64,000 bases of DNA, taken from positions 56,398,977-56,462,976 of the forward strand of contig OX326957.1 of the NCBI GenBank assembly GCA_946800325.1, given 5' to 3'. This document shows, piece by piece, positions 34,056 to 47,786 of this stretch; within the stretch, counting starts at the first letter, position 1, and each line of letters starts with the position of its first letter. Under the pieces are notes generated by a model. That model was not told the DNA's origin and made no database searches. It saw only the letters and a program-made list of their open reading frames with translations. The DNA is from Luzula sylvatica (taxonomy: Eukaryota > Streptophyta > Magnoliopsida > Poales > Juncaceae). Both the position numbers and the translations under genes were made by a program.

Positions 34056-34275
34056 ATAGAGTTTGTGAAATTTGGTAAAAAGTTATGTAGTAAAGGATAC
34101 GATACAAATGATCTAAAAACACGTTATTTGAACTCCTCAAAGCGTTAAAATCTTGTTTTGAATCTGAAAACAAACTTTCTTAGTGTTTGTGAAATTTGGT
34201 GAAAAGTTATGTAGTAAAAGGTACGATACAAATGATCTAAAAACACGTTATTTGAACTCCTCAAAGCGTTAAAAT

Positions 34276-34377
34276 CTTGTTTTAGAGTTTGTGAAATTTG
34301 GTGAAAAGTTATGTAGTAAAGGATACGATACAAATGATATAAAAACACATTATTTGAACTCCTCAAAGCGTTAAAAT
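34276..34377 (+). repeat. 102 bp truncated monomer, copy 7
   Basis: Standard deletion, 220 bp after inverted unit 5, with gaactcctc and gttaaaatcttg at its end (no attcttg variant). Confidence 0.92.
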
Positions 34378-34528
34378 CTTGTTTTGAATCTAAAAACAAA
34401 CTTTCATAGAGTTTGTGAAATTTGGTGAAAAGTTATGTAGTAAAAGGTACGATACAAATGATCCAAAAACACGTTATTTGAACTCCTCAAAGCGTTCAAA
34501 TCTTGTTTTGAATCGAAAAACAAACTTT

Positions 34529-36140
34529 CTAAGTGTTTGTGAAATTTGGTGAAAAGTTATGTAGTAAAAGATACGATACAAATGATCTAAAAACACGTTT
34601 TTTGAACTCCTGAAAGCGTTAAAATCTTGTTTTGAATCGAAAAACAAACTTTCTTTGTGTTTGTAAAATTTGGTGAAAAGTTATGTAGTAAAAGATACGA
34701 TACAAATGATCTAAAAACACATTATTTGAACTCCTCAAAGCGTTAAAATCTTGTTTTGAATCGAAAAACAAACTTTCTTAGTGTTTGTAAAATTTGGTGA
34801 AAAGTTATGTAGTAAAAGATACGATACAAATGATCTTAAAACACATTATTTGAACTCCTCAAAGCGTTAAAATCTTGTTTTGAATCGAAAAACTAACTTT
34901 CGTAGTGTTTGTAAAATTTGGTGAAAAGTTATGTAGTAAAAGATACGATAGAAATGATCTAAAAACACGTTATTTGAACTCATGAAAGCGTTAAAATCAT
35001 GTTTTGAATCGAAAAACAATCTTTCTTAGTGTTTGTGAAATTTGGTGAAAAGTTATGTAGTAAAAGATACGATACAAATGATCTAAAAACACGTTATTTG
35101 AACTCCTCAAAGCGTTAAAATCTTGTTTTGAATCGAAAAACAAATTTTCATAGAGTTTGTGAAATTTGGTAAAAAGATATGTAGTAAATGATACGATACA
35201 AATAATCTAAAAACACGTTATTTGAACTCCTCAAAGCGTTAAAATCTTGTTTTGAATCTAAAAACAAACTTTCTTAGTGTTTGTGAAATTTGGTGAAAAG
35301 TTATGAAGTAAAAGATACGATACAAATGATCTAAAAACACGTTATTTGAACACCTCAAAGCGTTAAAATCTTGTTTTGAATCTAAAAACAAACTTTCATA
35401 GAGTTTGTGAAATTTGGTGAAAAGTTATGTAGTAAAAGGTACGATACAAATGATCCAAAAATACGTTATTTGAACTCCTCAAAGCGTTCAAATCTTGTTT
35501 TGAATCGAAAAACAAACTTTCTTAGTGTTTGTAAAATTTGGTGAAAAGTTATGTAGTAAAAGATACCATACAAATGATCTTAAAACACATTATTTGAACT
35601 CCTCAAAGCGTAAAAATCTTGTTTTGAATCGAAAAACAAACTTTTTTAGTGTTTGTGAAATTTGGTGAAAAGTTATGTAGTAAAAGATACGATACAAATG
35701 ATCTAAAAACACGTTATTTGAACTCCTCAAAGCGTTAAAATCTTGTTTTGAATCGAAAAACAAACTTTATTAGTGTTTGTGAAATTTGGTGAAAAGTTAT
35801 GTAGTAAAAGATACGATACAAATGATCTAAAAACACGTTATTTGAACTCCTGAAAACGTTAAAATCTTGTTTTGAATCGAAAAACAAACTTTCTTAGTGT
35901 TTGTGAAATTTGGTGAAAAGTTATGTAGTAAAAGATACGATACAAATAATCTAAAAACACGTTATTTGAACTCCTCAAAGCGTTAAAATCTTGTTTTGAA
36001 TCGAAAAACAAACTTTCTTAGTGTTTGTAAAATTTGGTGAAAAGTTATGTAGTAAAAGATACAATACAAATGATCTTAAAACACATTATTTGAACTCCTC
36101 AAAGCGTAAAAATCTTGTTTTGAATCGAAAAACAAACTTT
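34529..36140 (+). repeat. 1612 bp tandem duplication, copy A
   Basis: Thirteen monomers duplicated as 36141-37752. Private shared marks: ctttctaagtg (34529 and 36141), gaactcctgaaagcg after cacgtttttt, and aaaaatacgttatt (atacg at 35461 and 37073). The unit contains the gtaaaaagatatgtag and ttatgaagtaaaag monomers also found in the 2458 bp triplication. Confidence 0.9.
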
Positions 36141-37752
36141 CTAAGTGTTTGTGAAATTTGGTGAAAAGTTATGTAGTAAAAGATACGATACAAATGATCT
36201 AAAAACACGTTTTTTGAACTCCTGAAAGCGTTAAAATCTTGTTTTGAATCGAAAAACAAACTTTCTTTGTGTTTGTAAAATTTGGTGAAAAGTTATGTAG
36301 TAAAAGATACGATACAAATGATCTAAAAACACATTATTTGAACTCCTCAAAGCGTTAAAATCTTGTTTTGAATCGAAAAACAAACTTTCTTAGTGTTTGT
36401 AAAATTTGGTGAAAAGTTATGTAGTAAAAGATACGATACAAATGATCTTAAAACACATTATTTGAACTCCTCAAAGCGTTAAAATCTTGTTTTGAATCGA
36501 AAAACTAACTTTCGTAGTGTTTGTAAAATTTGGTGAAAAGTTATGTAGTAAAAGATACGATAGAAATGATCTAAAAACACGTTATTTGAACTCATGAAAG
36601 CGTTAAAATCATGTTTTGAATCGAAAAACAATCTTTCTTAGTGTTTGTGAAATTTGGTGAAAAGTTATGTAGTAAAAGATACGATACAAATGATCTAAAA
36701 ACACGTTATTTGAACTCCTCAAAGCGTTAAAATCTTGTTTTGAATCGAAAAACAAATTTTCATAGAGTTTGTGAAATTTGGTAAAAAGATATGTAGTAAA
36801 TGATACGATACAAATAATCTAAAAACACGTTATTTGAACTCCTCAAAGCGTTAAAATCTTGTTTTGAATCTAAAAACAAACTTTCTTAGTGTTTGTGAAA
36901 TTTGGTGAAAAGTTATGAAGTAAAAGATACGATACAAATGATCTAAAAACACGTTATTTGAACACCTCAAAGCGTTAAAATCTTGTTTTGAATCTAAAAA
37001 CAAACTTTCATAGAGTTTGTGAAATTTGGTGAAAAGTTATGTAGTAAAAGGTACGATACAAATGATCCAAAAATACGTTATTTGAACTCCTCAAAGCGTT
37101 CAAATCTTGTTTTGAATCGAAAAACAAACTTTCTTAGTGTTTGTAAAATTTGGTGAAAAGTTATGTAGTAAAAGATACCATACAAATGATCTTAAAACAC
37201 ATTATTTGAACTCCTCAAAGCGTAAAAATCTTGTTTTGAATCGAAAAACAAACTTTTTTAGTGTTTGTGAAATTTGGTGAAAAGTTATGTAGTAAAAGAT
37301 ACGATACAAATGATCTAAAAACACGTTATTTGAACTCCTCAAAGCGTTAAAATCTTGTTTTGAATCGAAAAACAAACTTTATTAGTGTTTGTGAAATTTG
37401 GTGAAAAGTTATGTAGTAAAAGATACGATACAAATGATCTAAAAACACGTTATTTGAACTCCTGAAAACGTTAAAATCTTGTTTTGAATCGAAAAACAAA
37501 CTTTCTTAGTGTTTGTGAAATTTGGTGAAAAGTTATGTAGTAAAAGATACGATACAAATAATCTAAAAACACGTTATTTGAACTCCTCAAAGCGTTAAAA
37601 TCTTGTTTTGAATCGAAAAACAAACTTTCTTAGTGTTTGTAAAATTTGGTGAAAAGTTATGTAGTAAAAGATACAATACAAATGATCTTAAAACACATTA
37701 TTTGAACTCCTCAAAGCGTAAAAATCTTGTTTTGAATCGAAAAACAAACTTT
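36141..37752 (+). repeat. 1612 bp tandem duplication, copy B
   Basis: Second copy. Joined where gcgtaaaaatcttg leads into ctttctaagtg, whereas copy A is entered from gcgttcaaatcttg. After 37752 the next monomer reads ctttcttagtg, ending the duplication. I noticed no differences between the copies by eye. Confidence 0.9.
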
Positions 37753-39089
37753 CTTAGTGTTTGTGAAATTTGGTGAAAAGTTATGTAGTAAAAGATATGA
37801 TACAAATGATCTAAAAACACGTTATTTGAACTCCTGAAAACGTTAAAATCTTGTTTTGAATCGAAAAACAAACTTTCTTAGTGTTTGTGAAATTTGGTGA
37901 AAAGTTATGTATTAAAAGATACGATACAAATGATCTAAAAACACGTTATTTGAACTCCTCAAAGCGTTAAAATCTTGTTTTGAATCGAAAAACAAACTTT
38001 CTTAGTGTTTGTGAAATTTGGTGAAAAATTATGTAGTAAAAGATATGATAAAAATGATAAAAAAACACGTTATTTGAACTCCTCAAAGCGTTAAAATCTT
38101 GTTTTGAATCTAAAAACAAACTTTCATAGAGTTTGTGAAATTTGGTGAAAAGTTATATAGTAAAAGGTACGATACAAATGATCTAAAAATGCGTTATTTG
38201 AATCCCCAAAGCGTTAAAATCTTGTTTTGAATCGAAAAACAAAATTTCTTAGTGTTTGTCAAATTTGGTGAAAAGTTATGTTTTAAAAGATACGATACAA
38301 ATGATCTAAAAACACGTTATTTGAACTCCTGAAAACGTTAAAATCTTGTTTTGAATCGAAAAACAAACTTTCTTAGTGTTTGTGAAATTTGGTGAAAAGT
38401 TATGTAGTAAAAGATACGATACAAATAATCTAAAAACACGTTATTTGAACTCCTCAAAGCGTTAAAATCTTGTTTTGAATCGAAAAACAAACTTTCTTAG
38501 TGTTTGTAAAATTTGGTGAAAAGTTATGTAGTAAAAGATACAATACAAATGATCTTAAAACACATTATTTGAACTCCTCAAAGCGTAAAAATCTTGTTTT
38601 GAATCGAAAAACAAACTTTCTTAGTGTTTGTGAAATTTGGTGAAAAGTTATGCAGTAAAAGATATGATACAAATGATCTAAAAACACGTTATTTGAACTC
38701 CTGAAAACGTTAAAATCTTGTTTTGAATCGAAAAACAAACTTTCTTAGTGTTTGTGAAATTTGGTGAAAAGTTATGTAGTAAAAGATACGATACAAATAA
38801 TCTAAAAACACGTTATTTGAACTCCTCAAAGCGTTAAAATCTTGTTTTGAATCGAAAAACAAACTTTCTTAGTGTTTGTAAAATTTGGTGAAAAGTTATG
38901 TAGTAAAAGATACCATACAAATGATCTTAAAACACATTATTTGAACTCCTCATAGCGTTAAAATCTTGTTTTGAATCGAAAAACAAACTTTCGTAGTGTT
39001 TGTAAAATTTGGTGAAAAGTTATGTAGTAAAGGATACGATACAAATGATCTAAAAACACGTTATTTGAACTCATGAAAGCGTTAAAATC
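37753..39089 (+). repeat. Forward array before large inverted block 3
   Basis: Same approach run as before block 1 and block 2 (gtattaaaag, gaaaaattatg, atatagtaaaagg, aaaaatgcgtt, gaatccccaaagcg, gttatgttttaaaag). Here the short monomer reads aaaatgataaaaaaacacg with one more A. Private changes: gtttgtcaaattt near 38260, gttatgcagtaaaag near 38650, ctcatagcgtta near 38950. Confidence 0.85.
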
Positions 39090-41054
39090 AAAGAAAGTTT
39101 GTTTTTCGATTCAAAACAAGATTTTAACGCTTTGAAGAGTTCAAATAACGTGTTTTTAGATCGTTTGTATCGTATATTTTAATACATAAATTTTCCCCAA
39201 ATTTCACAAACACAAAGAAAATTTGTTTTTCGATTAAAAACATGATTTTAACGCTTTGAGGAGTTCAAATAACGTGTTTTTAGATCATTTGTATCGTATC
39301 TTTTACTACATAATTTTTCACCAAATTTCACAAGCACTAAGAAAGTTTGTTTTTCGATTCAAAACTAGATTTTAACGCTTTGAGGAGTTCAAATAACGTG
39401 TTTTTAGATCATTTGTATCGTATCTTTTAATACATAACTTTTCACCAAATTTCACAAACACTAAGAAAGTTTGTTTTTCGATTCAAAACAAGATTTTAAC
39501 GCTTTGAGGTGTTCAAATAACGTGTTTTTAGATCATTTGTATCGTATCTTTTACTACATAACTTTTCACCAAATTTCACCAACACTAAGAAAGTTTATTT
39601 TTCGATTCAAAACAAGATATTAACGCTTTGAGGTGTTCAAATAACGTGTTTTTAGATCATTTGTATCGTATCTTTTACTTCATAACTTTTCACCAAATTT
39701 CACAAACACTAAGAAAGTTTGTTTTTAGATTCAAAACAAGATTTTAACGCTTTGAGGAGTTCAAATAACGTGTTTTTAGATTATTTGTATCGTATCATTT
39801 ACTACATATCTTTTTACCAAATTTCACAAACTCTATGAAAATTTGTTTTTCGATTCAAAACAAGATTTTAACGCTTTGAGGAGTTCAAATAACGTGTTTT
39901 TAGATCATTTGTATCGTATCTTTTACTACATAACTTTTCACCAAATTTCACAAACACTAAGAAAGATTGTTTTTCGATTCAAAACATGATTTTAACGCTT
40001 TCATGAGTTCAAATAACGTGTTTTTAGATCATTTCTATCGTATCTTTTACTACATAACTTTTCACCAAATTTTACAAACACTACGAAAGTTAGTTTTTCG
40101 ATTCAAAACAAGATTTTAACGCTTTGAGGAGTTCAAATAATGTGTTTTAAGATCATTTGTATCGTATCTTTTACTACATAACTTTTCACCAAATTTTACA
40201 AACACTAAGAAAGTTTGTTTTTCGATTCAAAACAAGATTTTAACGCTTTGAGGAGTTCAAATAATGTGTTTTTAGATCATTTGTATCGTATCTTTTACTA
40301 CATAACTTTTCACCAAATTTTACAAACACAAAGAAAGTTTGTTTTTCGATTCAAAACAAGATTTTAACGTTTTGAGGAGTTCAAATAACGTGTTTTTAGA
40401 TCATTTGTATCGTATCTTTTACTACATAACTTTTCACCAAATTTCACAAACACTAAGAAAGTTTTTTTTTAGATTCAAAACAAGATTTTAACGTTTTCAG
40501 GAGTTCAAAAAACGTGTTTTTAGATCATTTGTATCGTATCTTTTACTACATAACTTTTCACCAAATTTCACAAACACTAAGAAAGTTTGTTTTTCGATTC
40601 AAAACAAGATTTGAACGCTTTGAGGAGTTAAAATAACGTGTTTTTGGATCATTTGTATCGTACCTTTTACTACATAACTTTTCACCAAATTTCACAAACT
40701 CTTTGAAAGTTTGTTTTTAGATTCAAAACAAGATTTTAACGCTTTGAGGAGTTCAAATAATGTGTTTTTATATCATTTGTATCGTATCCTTTACTACATA
40801 ACTTTTCACCAAATTTCACAAACTCTAAAACAAGATTTTAACGCTTTGAGGAGTTCAAATAACGTGTTTTTAGATCATTTGTATCGTACCTTTTACTACA
40901 TAACTTTTCACCAAATTTCACAAACAGTAAGAAAGTTTGTTTTCAGATTCAAAACAAGATTTTAACGCTTTGAGGAGTTCAAATAACGTGTTTTTAGATC
41001 ATTTGTATCGTATCCTTTACTACATAACTTTTTACCAAATTTCACAAACTCTAT
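39090..41054 (-). repeat. Large inverted block 3 (1965 bp)
   Basis: Same junctions as blocks 1 and 2. Equal in length to block 1 but by a different set of monomers: it lacks block 1's extra first monomer and has the extra ttttacaaacacaaagaaag monomer near 40320. It keeps the 102 bp monomer. Its gene-free content is entirely reversed cassette sequence. Confidence 0.9.
40733..40834 (-). repeat. 102 bp truncated monomer, mirrored, in block 3
   Basis: Reverse complement of the standard deletion, 220 bp inside the right junction. It gives a plus-strand ORF at 40711-40965 equivalent to that at 11311. Confidence 0.9.
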
Positions 41055-41544
41055 GTTTTGCATCGAAAAACAATCTTTCTTAGTGTTTGTGAAATTTGGT
41101 GAAAAGTTATGTAGTAAAAGATACGACACAAATGATCTTAAAACACGTTATTTGAGCTGCTCAAAGCGTTAAAAGCTTGTTTTGAATCCAAAAACAGACT
41201 TTCTTAGTGTTTGCGAAATTTGGTGAAAAGTTATGTAGTAAAAGATACGATACAAATAATCTAAAAACACGTTATTTGAACTCCTCAAAGCGTTTCGATC
41301 ATGTTTTGAATCGAAAAACAAACTTTCTTAGTGTTTGTGAAATTTGGTGAAAAGTTATGTAGTAAAAGATACGATACAAATGATCTAAAAACACGTTATT
41401 TGAACTCTTCAAAGCGTTAAAATCTTGTTTTGAATCGAAAAACAAACTTTCTTAGTGTTTGTGAAATTTGGTGAAAAGTTATGTAGTAAAAGATACGATA
41501 CAAATGATCTAAAAACACGTTATTTGAACTCCTCAAAGCGTTGG
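41055..41544 (+). repeat. Forward island between inverted block 3 and palindrome
   Basis: Same island at offset 29400 from C1, with gatacgacaca, gagctgctc and gtttgcgaaa. Reads gcgtttcgatcatg where C1 has gatcatc. Confidence 0.88.
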
Positions 41545-41650
41545 AGGAGTTCAAATAACATGTTTTTAGATCATTTGTATCGTATCTTTTACTACATAAC
41601 TTTTCACCAAATTTCACAAACACTAAGAAAGTTTGTTTTTCGATTCAAAA
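41428..41650. repeat. Palindrome 3, 11-base loop
   Basis: Loop caaagcgttgg at 41534-41544. Arms match as in palindrome 1 with the same single acatgt mismatch, and the same pair of opposite-strand ORFs appears (41417-41623 minus, 41455-41655 plus). It is less eroded than palindrome 2. Confidence 0.92.
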
Positions 41651-41764
41651 AATGATTTCAACGCTTTGAGGAATTCAAATAACGTGTTTTTAGATCATTT
41701 GTATCGTATCTTTTACTACATAACTTTTCACCAAATTTCACAAACACTAAGAAAGTTTGTTTTT
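41545..41764 (-). repeat. 220 bp reverse segment after palindrome 3
   Basis: Third copy, same entry and exit. It reads caaatttcacaaac near its end, where copies 1 and 2 have caaattttacaaac. Confidence 0.88.
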
Positions 41765-42949
41765 AGTGTTTGTGAAATTTGGTCAAAAGTTATGTAGTAA
41801 AAGGTACGATACAAATGATCTAAAAACACGTTATTTGAGCTCCTCAAAGCATTAAAATCTTGTTTTGAATTGAAAAACAAACTTTCTTAGTGTTTGTGAA
41901 ATTTGGTGTAAATTTATGTAGTAAAAGATTCGATACAAATGATCTAAAAACACGTTATTTGAACACCTAAAAGCGTTAAAATCTTGTTTTGAATCGAAAA
42001 ACAAACTTTCTTTGTGTTTGTGAAATTTGGTGAAAAGGTATGTAGTAAAAGATACGATACAAATGATCTAAAAACACGTTATTTGAACACCTCAAAGCGT
42101 TAAAATCTTGTTTTGAATCGAAAAACAAACTTTCTTAGTGTTTGTGAAATTTGGTGAAAAGTTATGTATTAAAAGATACGATGCAAATGATCTAAACACA
42201 CATTATTTGAACTCCTCAAAGCGTTAAAATCTTGTTTTGAATCGAAAAACAAACTTTCTTAGTGTTTGTGAAATTTGGTGAAAAATTATGTAGTAAAAGA
42301 TACGATAAAAATGATAAAAAACACGTTATTTGAACTCCTCAAAGCGTTAAAATCTTGTTTTGAATATAAAAACAAACTTTCATAGAGTTTGTGAAATTTG
42401 GTGAAAAGTTATATAGTAAAAGGTACGATACAAATGATCTAAAAACGCGTTATTTGAATCCCCAAAGCGTTAAAATCTTGTTTTGAATCGAAAAACAAAA
42501 TTTCTTAGTGTTTGTGAAATTTGGTGAAAAGTTATGTTTTAAAAGATACGATACAAATGATCTAAAAACACGTTATTTGAACTCCTGAAAACATTAAAAA
42601 TCTTGTTTAGAATCGAAAAACAAACTTTCTTGGTGTTTGTGAAATTTGGTGAAAAGTTACGTAGTAAAAGATACGATACAAATAATCTAAAAACACGTTA
42701 TTTGAACTCCTCAAAGCGTTAAAATCTTGTTTTGAATCGAAAAACAAACTTTCTTAGTGTTTGTAAAATTTGGTGAAAAGTTATGTAGTAAAAGATACAG
42801 TACAAATGATCTTAAAACACATTATTTGAACTACTCAAAGCGTAAAAATCTTCTTTTGAATTGAAAAACAAACTTTCGTAGTGTTTGTGTAATTTGGTGA
42901 AAAGTTATGTAGTAAATGATACGATACAAATGATCTAAAAACACGTTAT

Positions 42950-45948
42950 TTGAACACCTCAAAGCGTTAAAATCTTGTTTTGAATCTAAAAACAAACTTT
43001 CATAGAGTTTGTGAAATTTGGTGAAAAGTTATGTAGTAAAAGGTACGATACAAATGATCCAAAAACACGTTATTTGAACTCCTCAAAGCGTTCAAATCTT
43101 GTTTTGAATCGAAAAACAAACTTTCTTAGTGTTTGTGAAATTTGGTGAAAAGTTATGTAGTAAAAGATACGATACAAATGATCTAAAAACACGTTTTTTG
43201 AACTCCTGAAAACGTTAAAATCTTGTTTTGAATCTAAAAAAAAACTTTCTTAGTGTTTGTGAAATTTGGTGAAAAGTTATGTAGTAAAAGATACGATACA
43301 AATGATCTAAAAACACGTTATTTGAACTCCTCAAAGCGTTAAAATCTTGTTTTGAATCGAAAAACAAAATTTCTTAGTGTTTGTAAAATTTGGTGAAAAG
43401 TTATGTAGTAAAAGATACCATGCAAATGATCTTAAAACACATTATTTGAACTCCTCAAAGCGTAAAAATCTTGTTTTGAATCGAAAAACAAACTTTCTTA
43501 GTGTTTGTGAAATTTGGTGAAAAGTTATGTAGTAAAAGATACGATACAAATGATCTAAAAACACGTTATTTGAACTCCTCAAAGCGTTAAAATCTTGTTT
43601 TGAATCGAAAAACAAACTTTATTAGTGTTTGTGAAATTTGGTGAAAAGTTATGTAGTAAAAGATACGATACAAATGATCTAAAAACACGTTATTTGAACT
43701 CCTCAAAGCGTTAAAATCTTGTTTTGAATCGAAAAACAAACTTTATTAGTGTTTGTGAAATTTGGTGAAAAGTTATGTAGTAAAAGATACGATACAAATG
43801 ATCTAAAAACACGTTATTTGAACTCCCGAAAACGTTAAAATCTTGTTTTGAATCGAAAAACAAACTTTCTTAGTGTTTGTGAAATTTGGTGAAAAGTTAT
43901 GTAGTAAAAGATACGATACAAATAATCTAAAAACACGTTATTTGAACTCCTCAAAGCGTTAAAATCTTGTTTTGAATCGAAAAACAAACTTTCTTAGTGT
44001 TTGTAAAATTTGGTGAAAAGTTATGTAGTAAAAGATACAATACAAATGATCTTAAAACACATTATTTGAACTCCTCAAAGCGTAAAAATCTTGTTTTGAA
44101 TCGAAAAACAAACTTTCTTAGTGTTTGTGAAATTTGGTGAAAAGTTATGTAGTAAAAGATATGATACAAATGATCTAAAAACACGTTATTTGAACTCCTG
44201 AAAACGTTAAAATCTTGTTTTGAATCGAAAAACAAACTTTCTTAGTGTTTGTGAAATTTGGTGAAAAGTTATGTATTAAAAGATACGATACAAATGATCT
44301 AAAAACACGTTATTTGAACTCCTCAAAGCGTTAAAATCTTGTTTTGAATCGAAAAACAATCTTTCTTAGTGTTTGTGAAATTTGGTGAAAAATTATGTAG
44401 TAAAAGATATGATAAAAATGATAAAAAACACGTTATTTGAACTCCTCAAAGCGTTAAAATCTTGTTTTGAATCTAAAAACAAACTTTCATAGAGTTTGTG
44501 AAATTTGGTGAAAAGTTATATAGTAAAAGGTACGATACAAATGATCTAAAAATGCGTTATTTGAATCCCCAAAGCGTTAAAATCTTGTTTTGAATCGAAA
44601 AACAAAATTTCTTAGTGTTTGTGAAATTTGGTGAAAAGTTATGTTTTAAAAGATACGATACAAATGATCTAAAAACACGTTATTTGAACTCCTGAAAACG
44701 TTAAAATCTTGTTTTGAATCGAAAAACAAACTTTCTTAGTGTTTGTGAAATTTGGTGAAAAGTTATGTAGTAAAAGATACGATACAAATAATCTAAAAAC
44801 ACGTTATTTGAACTCCTCAAAGCGTTAAAATCTTGTTTTGAATCGAAAAACAAACTTTCTTAGTGTTTGTAAAATTTGGTGAAAAGTTATGTAGTAAAAG
44901 ATACAATACAAATGATCTTAAAACACATTATTTGAACTCCTCAAAGCGTAAAAATCTTGTTTTGAATCGAAAAACAAACTTTCTTAGTGTTTGTGAAATT
45001 TGGTGAAAAGTTATGTAGTAAAAGATACGATACAAATGATCTAAAAACACGTTATTTGAACTCCTCAAAGCGTTAAAATCTTGTTTTGAATCGAAAAACA
45101 AACTTTCTTAGTGTTAGTGAAATTTGGTGAAAAGTTATGTAGTAAAAGATACGATACAAATAATCTAAAAACACGTTATTTGAACTCCTCAAAGCGTTAA
45201 AATCTTGTTTTGAATCGAAAAACAAACTTTCTTAGTGTTTGTGAAATTTGGTGAAAAGTTATGTAGTAAAAGATACGATACAAATAATCTAAAAACACGT
45301 TATTTGAACTCCTCAAAGCGTTAAAATCTTGTTTTGAATCGAAAAACAAACTTTCTTAGTGTTTGTAAAATTTGGTGAAAAGTTATGTAGTAAAAGATAC
45401 AATACAAATGATCTTAAAACACATTATTTGAACTCCTCAAAGCGTAAAAATCTTGTTTTGAATCGAAAAACAAACTTTCTTAGTGTTTGTGAAATTTGGT
45501 GAAAAGTTATGTAGTAAAAGATATGATACAAATGATCTAAAAACACGTTATTTGAACTCCTGAAAACATTAAAATCTTGTTTTGAATCGAAAAACAAACT
45601 TTCTTAGTGTTTGTGAAATTTGGTGAAAAGTTATGTAGTAAAAGATACGATACAAATAATCTAAAAACACGTTATTTGAACTCCTCAAAGCGTTAAAATC
45701 TTGTTTTGAATCGAAAAACAAACTTTCTTAGTGTTTGTAAAATTTGGTGAAAAGTTATGTTGTAAAAGATACCATACAAATGATCTTAAAACACATTATT
45801 TGAACTCCTCAAAGCGTTAAAATCTTGTTTTGAATCGAAAAACAAACTTTCGTAGTGTTTGTAAAATTTGGTGAAAAGTTATGTAGTAAAAGATATGATA
45901 CAAATGATCTAAAAACACGTTATTTGAACTCATGAAATCGTTAAAATC
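42950..45948 (+). repeat. Forward array between C3 and inverted unit 6
   Basis: Cassette monomers entered midway (tcatagagtttg, gatccaaaaacacg, cacgttttttgaac), so no 152 bp unit or 102 bp monomer is present. A local doubling of the ctttattagtg monomer lies at about 43620-43860. The approach run (gaaaaattatg near 44390, gaatccccaaagcg) follows, but here it leads to a 152 bp unit rather than to a large inverted block. gaaaacattaaaatc near 45565 links its end to the short HOR cassettes. Confidence 0.82.
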
Positions 45949-46100
45949 AAAGAAAGTTTGTTTTTCGATTCAAAACAAGATTTTAACGCTTTGAAGAGTT
46001 GAAATAACGTGTTTTTAGATCGTTTGTACCGTATATTTTACTACATAACTTTTCACCAAATTTCACAAACACTAAGAAAGATTGTTTTTCGATGCAAAAC
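45949..46100 (-). repeat. 152 bp inverted unit, copy 6
   Basis: Standard junctions, with private changes gagttgaaataacg and cgtttgtaccgtatat. The monomer before it ends ctcatgaaatcg. It opens the regular HOR domain. Confidence 0.92.
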
Positions 46101-46320
46101 ATAGAGTTTGTGAAATTTGGTAAAAAGTTATGTAGTAAAGGATACGATACAAATGATCTAAAAACACGTTATTTGAACTCCTCAAAGCGTTAAAATCTTG
46201 TTTTGAATCTGAAAACAAACTTTCTTAGTGTTTGTGAAATTTGGTGAAAAGTTATGTAGTAAAAGGTACGATACAAATGATCTAAAAACACGTTATTTGA
46301 ACTCCTCAAAGCGTTAAAAT

Positions 46321-46422
46321 CTTGTTTTAGAGTTTGTGAAATTTGGTGAAAAGTTATGTAGTAAAGGATACGATACAAATGATATAAAAACACATTATTT
46401 GAACTCCTCAAAGCGTTAAATT
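46321..46422 (+). repeat. 102 bp truncated monomer, copy 8
   Basis: Standard deletion; ends gttaaattcttg, the variant carried by all copies from here to the window end and by the copy at 2461. Confidence 0.92.
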
Positions 46423-47786
46423 CTTGTTTTGAATCTAAAAACAAACTTTCATAGAGTTTGTGAAATTTGGTGAAAAGTTATGTAGTAAAAGGTACGATAC
46501 AAATGATCCAAAAACACGTTATTTGAACTCCTCAAAGCGTTCAAATCTTGTTTTGAATCGAAAAACAAACTTTCTTAGTGTTTGTGAAATTTGGTGAAAA
46601 GTTATGTAGTAAAAGATACGATACAAATGATCTAAAAACACGTTTTTTGAACTCCTGAAAACGTTAAAATCTTGTTTTGAATCTAAAAAAAAACTTTCTT
46701 AGTGTTTGTGAAATTTGGTGAAAAGTTATGTAGTAAAAGATACGATACAAATGATCTAAAAACACGTTATTTGAACTCCTCAAAGCGTTAAAATCTTGTT
46801 TTGAATCGAAAAACAAACTTTCTTTGTGTTTGTAAAATTTGGTAAAAAGTTATGTAGTAAAAGATACGATACAAATGATCTAAAAACACATTATTTGAAC
46901 TCCTCAAAGCGTTAAAATCTAGTTTTGAATCGAAAAACAAACTTTCTTAGTGTTTGTAAAATTTGGTGAAAAGTTATGTAGTAAAAGATACGATACAAAT
47001 GATCTTAAAACACATTATTTGAACTCCTCAAAGCGTTAAAATCTTGTTTTGAATCGAAAAACTAACTTTCGTAGTGTTTGTAAAATTTGGTGAAAAGTTA
47101 TGTAGTAAAAGATACGATAGAAATGATCTAAAAACACGTTATTTGAACTCATGAAAGCGTTAAAATCATGTTTTGAATCGAAAAACAATCTTTTTTAGTG
47201 TTTGTGAAATTTGGTGAAAAGTTATGTAGTAAAAGATACGATACAAATGATCTAAAAACACGTTATTTGAACTCCTCAAAGCGTTAAAATCTTGTTTTGA
47301 ATCGAAAAACAAACTTTCTTAGTGTTTGTGAAATTTGGTGAAAAGTTATGTAGTAAAAGATACGATACAAATGAACTAAAAACACGTTATTTGAACTCCT
47401 GAAAACGTTAAAATCTTGTTTTGAATCGAAAAACAAACTTTCTTAGTGTTTGTGAAATTTGGTGAAAAGTTATGTAGTAAAAGATACGATACAAATAATC
47501 TAAAAACACGTTATTTGAACTCCTCAAAGCGTTAAAATCTTGTTTTGAATCGAAAAACAAACTTTCTTAGTGTTTGTAAAATTTGGTGAAAAGTTATGTA
47601 GTAAAAGATACAATACAAATGATCTTAAAACACATTATTTGAACTCCTCAAAGCGTAAAAATCTTGTTTTGAATCGAAAAACAAACTTTCTTAGTGTTTG
47701 TGAAATTTGGTGAAAAGTTATGTAGTAAAAGATATGATACAAATGATCTAAAAACACGTTATTTGAACTCCTGAAAACGTTAAAAT

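Larger units (their letters stand above)
39090..42949. repeat. Superunit C3
   Basis: Inverted block, island, palindrome, reverse segment and forward tail, at offset 29400 from C1. Private changes after the palindrome: tttggtcaaaag, gtgtaaatttatg, gattcgatac, gaaaaggtatg, gatgcaaatg, cttgtttagaatcg (near 42605, which removes the 61-codon ORF seen in the other copies). It ends near 42949, where gaacacctc jumps to cassette monomers (tcatagagtttg, gatccaaaaacacg). Confidence 0.83.
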